NCBI GenBank assembly: GCA_027031565.1
Contig: JALVPX010000257.1
Span: 1 to 8,671, forward strand
Origin: Deltaproteobacteria bacterium
Lineage (GTDB): Bacteria; Desulfobacterota; Dissulfuribacteria; Dissulfuribacterales; JALVPX01
Reading direction: 5' to 3'
DNA length: 8,671 bases
The translations under genes and the position numbers were made by a program. Each line of letters opens with the position of its first letter. Position 1 is the stretch's first letter. The notes beneath the pieces were generated by a model. It was not told the DNA's origin and ran no database searches. It was given only the letters and a program-made list of their open reading frames with translations. Positions 5,941 through 8,671 of the stretch are shown one piece after another.

Positions 5941-7605
5941 ATGTTTTGCTATCAATGTCAAGAAACAGCAAAGAACAAGGGTTGCACCATAAAGGGCATG
6001 TGTGGAAAGGATGAAAATCTGGCAGAACTCCAAGACCTGCTGATCTATGTCATGAAAGGTATATCGATCTATGGAGAAAAGCTGGCGGAACTTGGAACCG
6101 TGGACCGGGAAGCAGGCCTGTTCCTCTGCCAAGGCCTGTTTGCCACCATTACCAATGCCAACTGGAGCAATGAGTGGTTTTTTGACTCAATACGCCAGGC
6201 ATTGCAAATGAGGGATAAAATAAAGAACAAGTTCCTTACTGCCTACAAGGAGAAACATGGCAAAGATTTTGATGAAGCGCTTCACGATGCTGCCACTTGG
6301 TATTCGGACAACGAGGATGAATTCAAGGCCAAGGCAAAAGAGGTAGGCGTGCTCTCTACGGAAGATGAAGATGTGCGTTCACTGAGGGAATTGCTGATAT
6401 ATGGCACAAAGGGCATAGCCGCTTACGCAGACCATGCTGCCATACTGGGGTATGAAAAAGATGATATCTATGCCTTTGTAATGGAAGCACTGGCCTCCAC
6501 TACCAGGAACCTCCCCGTGGATGACATGATAGCCAAGGTGATGAAGGCTGGCGAGACCGCAGTAAACACCATGGCCCTTTTGGACGAGGCAAACACCTCA
6601 ACGTATGGCCACCCAGAGATCACTGAAGTAAATATCGGTGTACGCACCAATCCTGCAATTCTCATAAGCGGACATGACCTGAAAGACATGGAAGAACTGC
6701 TTGAACAGACCAAAGACACAGGCGTGGATGTCTATACCCACGGTGAAATGCTGCCTGCCAATTACTATCCTGCCTTCAAGAAATATGATCATTTTGTAGG
6801 CAATTACGGAAGCTCCTGGTGGCACCAGAATGAGGAATTTGAGGCCTTCAACGGTCCGATTATCTTGACAACCAACTGCCTGGTTCCATTGAAAAAAGAC
6901 AACACTTACCTCAACAGGCTCTATACCACAGGCGTAGTCCGTTACCCGGGTGCCACCCATATTCCCGATAGGCCCATGGGCGGCACAAAGGACTTTTCCC
7001 AGGTCATAGAGCAGGCAAAAAAATGTGACCCGCCAAAGGAACTTGAAACAGGAAGCATAGTCGGCGGTTTTGCCCGCAACCAGGTCCTGGCGCTGGCAGA
7101 CAAGGTCATTGAGGCTGTGAAATCTGGGGCCGTTAAGAGATTCATAGTCATGGCTGGATGCGACGGGCGCCACAAGTCCAGGGAATATTACACCCAGGTG
7201 GCCAAGGCGCTTCCAAAAGATACTATCATCCTTACGGCAGGATGTGCCAAGTATCGCTACAACAAATTGGACCTGGGAGATATCGGCGGTATCCCGAGGA
7301 TACTGGATGCGGGCCAGTGCAATGACTGCTACTCCCTGGCCGTAATCGCCCTCAAACTGAAGGAGGCATTCGGCCTGGACAGCATCAATGACCTGCCCCT
7401 TTCCTTTGATGTCGCATGGTATGAACAAAAGGCCGTTGCCGTTCTCTTGGCACTGCTCTTCCTGGGCGTGAAAGGAATCCGTTTGGGCCCGACACTGCCT
7501 GCCTTTGTCTCCCAGAACGTGCTCAAGGTGTTGGTTGACAACTTTGACATTAAACCCATAGGTACGGTCGAAGAAGACGTGGCTGCAATGATGGCAGGAA
7601 AATAG
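5941..7605 (+). CDS. hcp: Hybrid cluster protein (hydroxylamine reductase / nitrosative stress), class I
   Basis: This is a full-length (554 residues) hybrid cluster protein. The family is a cytoplasmic iron-sulfur protein that reduces hydroxylamine in vitro and is linked to NO reduction and S-nitrosylation under nitrosative stress. The N-terminal cluster motif is C3-x2-C6-x8-C15-x5-C21, the spacing of class I proteins of strict anaerobes (a [4Fe-4S] cluster) rather than the enterobacterial spacing. All expected hybrid-cluster ligands are visible: His245 (SGHDL), Glu269 (HGEMLPA), Cys313 (TNCL), Cys407 (AGCDGR, the persulfide cysteine), Cys435 (AGCAKY), Cys460 (QCND), Glu495 and Lys497 (WYEQKAV). 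These are offset by one from the Desulfovibrio vulgaris numbering as I recall it. The gene is monocistronic here, with its own operator and terminator. No hcr-type NADH reductase or ferredoxin partner gene is adjacent, so the electron donor is encoded elsewhere. Confidence 0.97.
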   Translation: MFCYQCQETAKNKGCTIKGMCGKDENLAELQDLLIYVMKGISIYGEKLAELGTVDREAGLFLCQGLFATITNANWSNEWFFDSIRQALQMRDKIKNKFLTAYKEKHGKDFDEALHDAATWYSDNEDEFKAKAKEVGVLSTEDEDVRSLRELLIYGTKGIAAYADHAAILGYEKDDIYAFVMEALASTTRNLPVDDMIAKVMKAGETAVNTMALLDEANTSTYGHPEITEVNIGVRTNPAILISGHDLKDMEELLEQTKDTGVDVYTHGEMLPANYYPAFKKYDHFVGNYGSSWWHQNEEFEAFNGPIILTTNCLVPLKKDNTYLNRLYTTGVVRYPGATHIPDRPMGGTKDFSQVIEQAKKCDPPKELETGSIVGGFARNQVLALADKVIEAVKSGAVKRFIVMAGCDGRHKSREYYTQVAKALPKDTIILTAGCAKYRYNKLDLGDIGGIPRILDAGQCNDCYSLAVIALKLKEAFGLDSINDLPLSFDVAWYEQKAVAVLLALLFLGVKGIRLGPTLPAFVSQNVLKVLVDNFDIKPIGTVEEDVAAMMAGK

Positions 7606-7628
7606 AGACAGCGGAAAAAAACCTGATG

Positions 7629-7666
7629 GCCTGAACCGCGCTGGTATAGCGGTTCAGGCTTTTTTT
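7629..7666 (+). terminator. Intrinsic terminator of hcp
   Basis: A perfect 11-bp stem (GCCTGAACCGC at 7629-7639 pairing with GCGGTTCAGGC at 7649-7659) with a 9-nt loop is followed by seven T residues (7660-7666). It lies 23 nt after the hcp stop. A run of seven A residues ends at 7621, some 7 nt before the stem, so weak function in the opposite direction is possible. Confidence 0.93.
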
Positions 7667-7696
7667 GTCATTTGTAATCCCTTGACTCTTTTACGT

Positions 7697-7712
7697 TACA
7701 CTTTAATGTGTA
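7697..7712. promoter_or_regulatory. Small operator-like dyad TACAC-N6-GTGTA
   Basis: TACAC (7697-7701) and GTGTA (7708-7712) form an inverted repeat around TTTAAT. A TTGACT hexamer lies 9 bp upstream at 7682-7687, but no good -10 is found at 16-18 bp. It could be an operator for the downstream genes, now separated from them by the MITE-like element, or chance. I know no regulator with exactly this site. Confidence 0.25.
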
Positions 7713-7723
7713 GATAACTTGAT

Positions 7724-7869
7724 AGAGACCTCTGAAAAACTGCCTCTTTTGCCCAATAGCTGCGTTATCGTCGCGAAAAAGTGCTCACATACCCCAACAA
7801 GTATGCTGCGCATTTTTTCGCTCCTCAGGCCTTGCTCTTGAACAAAATAGTTGTTTTTCAGAGGTCTCT
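7724..7869. mobile_element. MITE-like palindromic element with 17-bp perfect terminal inverted repeats
   Basis: The ends AGAGACCTCTGAAAAAC (7724-7740) and GTTTTTCAGAGGTCTCT (7853-7869) are exact reverse complements. Inside, 7773-7792 (GCGAAAAAGTG...CATAC) pairs with 7801-7821 apart from a few mismatches, around an 8-nt loop. Between the outer and inner arms, TTTTG, CAA and AGC near 7747-7760 are also partly complementary to 7832-7845. The whole 146 bp can therefore fold as one long imperfect hairpin. There is no credible coding frame. This fits a miniature inverted-repeat element mobilised in trans, or a REP-like palindromic repeat. No clear target-site duplication is seen at the ends. The mobility family cannot be assigned from this sequence alone. 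Confidence 0.7.
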
Positions 7870-7870
7870 T

Positions 7871-7876
7871 TATAAT
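7871..7876 (+). promoter_or_regulatory. Possible -10 hexamer of the psiE-like gene
   Basis: TATAAT matches the consensus exactly, one base beyond the right terminal repeat of the MITE-like element and 56 bp before the ATG at 7932. At a 17-bp spacing the -35 position falls inside the element and reads TAGTTG, a poor match. TTGTTT is better but only 14 bp away. If this is the promoter, its -35 region was supplied by the element. Confidence 0.35.
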
Positions 7877-7919
7877 AGTGATCATAATGAACTGACGGCA
7901 ACAGATGGGCGTCAAACAA

Positions 7920-7924
7920 GAGGA
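7920..7924 (+). promoter_or_regulatory. Ribosome binding site that decides the psiE-like start
   Basis: GAGGA lies seven bases before the ATG at 7932. The in-frame ATG at 7905 has no purine-rich site in front (ACTGACGGCAACAG), so the later start is preferred. Confidence 0.6.
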
Positions 7925-7931
7925 AACCATC

Positions 7932-8369
7932 ATGCAACTGAGGGAAGAATGGAAACTGCTGACATTTTATCAAAAGTTTGAAAAAATAGTCTCACTTATC
8001 TTGTCTTTTTTCATAGCGCTTTTGATATTGTCATCGCTTTATAAACTGGGCCATCATCTGGTTTCCCTTTTGCTCGCTCACGGTCTTGATCCCATCGACT
8101 ATAAATCCTTCCAAAAGGCCTTTGGAATGTTGATGATCGTATTGATAGCCATGGAATTTAATCACTCGATCGTCAAGGTTGTCTATAATCAGAAGGGAAT
8201 AGTGCAGGTCAAGACCGTTGTGCTGATAGCCATACTTGCAATCAGCAGAAAGATGATCATCCTCGATGCCAAAGCGACTGCGCCCATGACCCTGTTCTCT
8301 TTGGCTGCAATACTGATAGCTCTCGGTTGCGTATACTGGTTCATAAAGGAAGAGGACGAGTCGTCTTGA
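7932..8369 (+). CDS. PsiE-like integral membrane protein
   Basis: This 145-residue protein (from the ATG at 7932; nine residues longer if 7905 is used) resembles the PsiE family, named after the E. coli phosphate-starvation-inducible gene. The molecular function of the family is not known. Four hydrophobic segments are visible at about residues 17-38, 62-75, 90-105 and 118-138. Family-like motifs are AMEFNHSIVKVVY (73-85) and AISRKMIILDA (103-113) on either side of the third segment, and the short C-terminus is acidic (KEEDESS). It most likely sits in the inner membrane. The start is chosen for its GAGGA. The stop overlaps the TTG start of the next gene as TTGA, so the two are translationally coupled. 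No Pho-box could be recognised upstream, so phosphate control should not be assumed from the family name. Confidence 0.75.
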   Translation: MQLREEWKLLTFYQKFEKIVSLILSFFIALLILSSLYKLGHHLVSLLLAHGLDPIDYKSFQKAFGMLMIVLIAMEFNHSIVKVVYNQKGIVQVKTVVLIAILAISRKMIILDAKATAPMTLFSLAAILIALGCVYWFIKEEDESS

Positions 8370-8671
8370 ACACAAAGGACTTAAAAGGTGTGCTTCTGGA
8401 TGCCGAGGGAACGTTTCTGCACATCCATCCTTCGGTCGGGCATGTCTATTGCTACGTAATGGCACAGCATGGCCATGAATGCGACCCTGCCCAGATAAAC
8501 GACGCTTTTTTAAAGATATGGCACAAGGAAAAGCAGCGGAAGAAAAAGGAAATATCGAGGGCGTCCAACTATCTTTTCTGGAAAAATATTTTCTTAAAGG
8601 CCGTCACTCCTTTTGCCCGGCTGGATGATCCTGAAGGGGCTTTCGAACAGTGCTACCATGAATTTTCAAAG
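8366..8671 (+). CDS. Partial HAD-superfamily hydrolase (N-terminal 102 residues)
   Basis: An open frame starts at TTG (8366-8368), overlapping the psiE-like stop as TTGA, and continues past the right edge. A GAGGA sequence nine bases upstream supports this start. Residues 6-17 read LKGVLLDAEGTF. This matches HAD motif I (hhhDxxGT), with the nucleophile Asp12, although the usual second Asp is Glu14. The following HPSVGHVYCYVMAQHGHECDP and FLKIWHKEK resemble the cap start of REG-2/HDHD3-like HAD hydrolases, which act as phosphatases or related hydrolases. A Glu in place of the second acid is reminiscent of members that are not standard phosphatases, but motifs II-IV lie outside the window. The coupled psiE-like neighbour gives no clear substrate hint. 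The family is fairly sure and the function open. Confidence 0.75.
   Translation, partial: MNTKDLKGVLLDAEGTFLHIHPSVGHVYCYVMAQHGHECDPAQINDAFLKIWHKEKQRKKKEISRASNYLFWKNIFLKAVTPFARLDDPEGAFEQCYHEFSK

Larger units (their letters stand above)
7606..7931. other. Intergenic region between hcp and the psiE-like gene
   Basis: These 326 bases hold no gene I can support. From left to right they contain the hcp terminator, a small TACAC-N6-GTGTA dyad (7697-7712), a 146-bp MITE-like inverted-repeat element, a TATAAT hexamer just outside its right end, and the ribosome site of the next gene. Confidence 0.7.

Noticed and set aside
5851..6132. 93-residue minus-strand frame over the hcp promoter and start
   Set aside because: It overlaps the regulatory region and the conserved N-terminal cysteine motif of hcp. 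The translation is not like any family I know.
6598..7428. 276-residue open frame on the minus strand inside hcp
   Set aside because: It is antisense to hcp, whose protein matches a known family with every ligand residue in place. The antisense translation has no recognisable domain.
7724..7869. Palindromic element read as a CRISPR repeat or as a second terminator
   Set aside because: There is only one copy, with no spacer periodicity, and the outer stem is not followed by a T-tract. A MITE-like repeat fits better.
7703..7981. Small frames of 62-76 residues crossing the palindromic element on both strands
   Set aside because: They arise from the inverted-repeat sequence, lack ribosome sites and show no domain similarity.
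8031..8465. 144-residue minus-strand frame opposite the psiE-like gene
   Set aside because: It is antisense to a protein with family motifs and four membrane segments. The predicted protein is basic and featureless.
1..8671. tRNA, rRNA, riboswitch, complete insertion sequence or phage genes
   Set aside because: No cloverleaf, conserved rRNA segment, known aptamer core, transposase or integrase could be recognised on either strand by eye.

Overview
The window looks like chromosomal DNA from an anaerobic Gram-negative bacterium, most likely a sulfur- or sulfate-metabolising member of the Desulfobacterota (former Deltaproteobacteria). This is an inference. It rests on a class I, Desulfovibrio-type hybrid cluster protein, a HcpR/FNR-like palindrome in front of it, a surface-glycan glycosyltransferase cluster and moderate GC content. 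No rRNA or other taxonomic marker is present.

Left part (1-5736, minus strand): a compact glycan-assembly operon is read right to left. It starts with a GT4 glycosyltransferase (4636-5736), followed by three mutually similar GT4 glycosyltransferases (3512-4639, 2394-3515, 1303-2415) and a PAPS-dependent sulfotransferase (646-1296). Genes overlap by 4, 4 and 22 nt or are 6 nt apart, so they are almost certainly cotranscribed and translationally coupled. The likely product is a lipopolysaccharide core, O-antigen or exopolysaccharide segment that may carry sulfate. Downstream on the same strand, after an 85-nt gap, lie a DksA/TraR-type zinc-finger protein (171-560) and a partial zinc-ribbon protein running off the left edge.

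Middle (5737-7666, plus strand): a divergent intergenic region holds a perfect TTGACT-TT-AGTCAA palindrome. It is centred exactly where a class II CRP/FNR-family activator would sit relative to an extended -10. Next come hcp (5941-7605), with all hybrid-cluster ligands intact, and a strong intrinsic terminator.

Right part (7667-8671): a 146-bp non-coding element with 17-bp perfect terminal inverted repeats can fold over its full length and resembles a MITE. It is followed by a PsiE-like membrane protein and a translationally coupled HAD-family hydrolase cut by the right edge.

I see no complete transposon, CRISPR array, tRNA or rRNA. The points most worth a second look are the sulfotransferase at the end of the glycosyltransferase run, the middle tandem glycosyltransferase with altered donor-site motifs, the hcp control region, and the MITE-like element next to the psiE-like gene. 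I did not find a clear, wholly new system.
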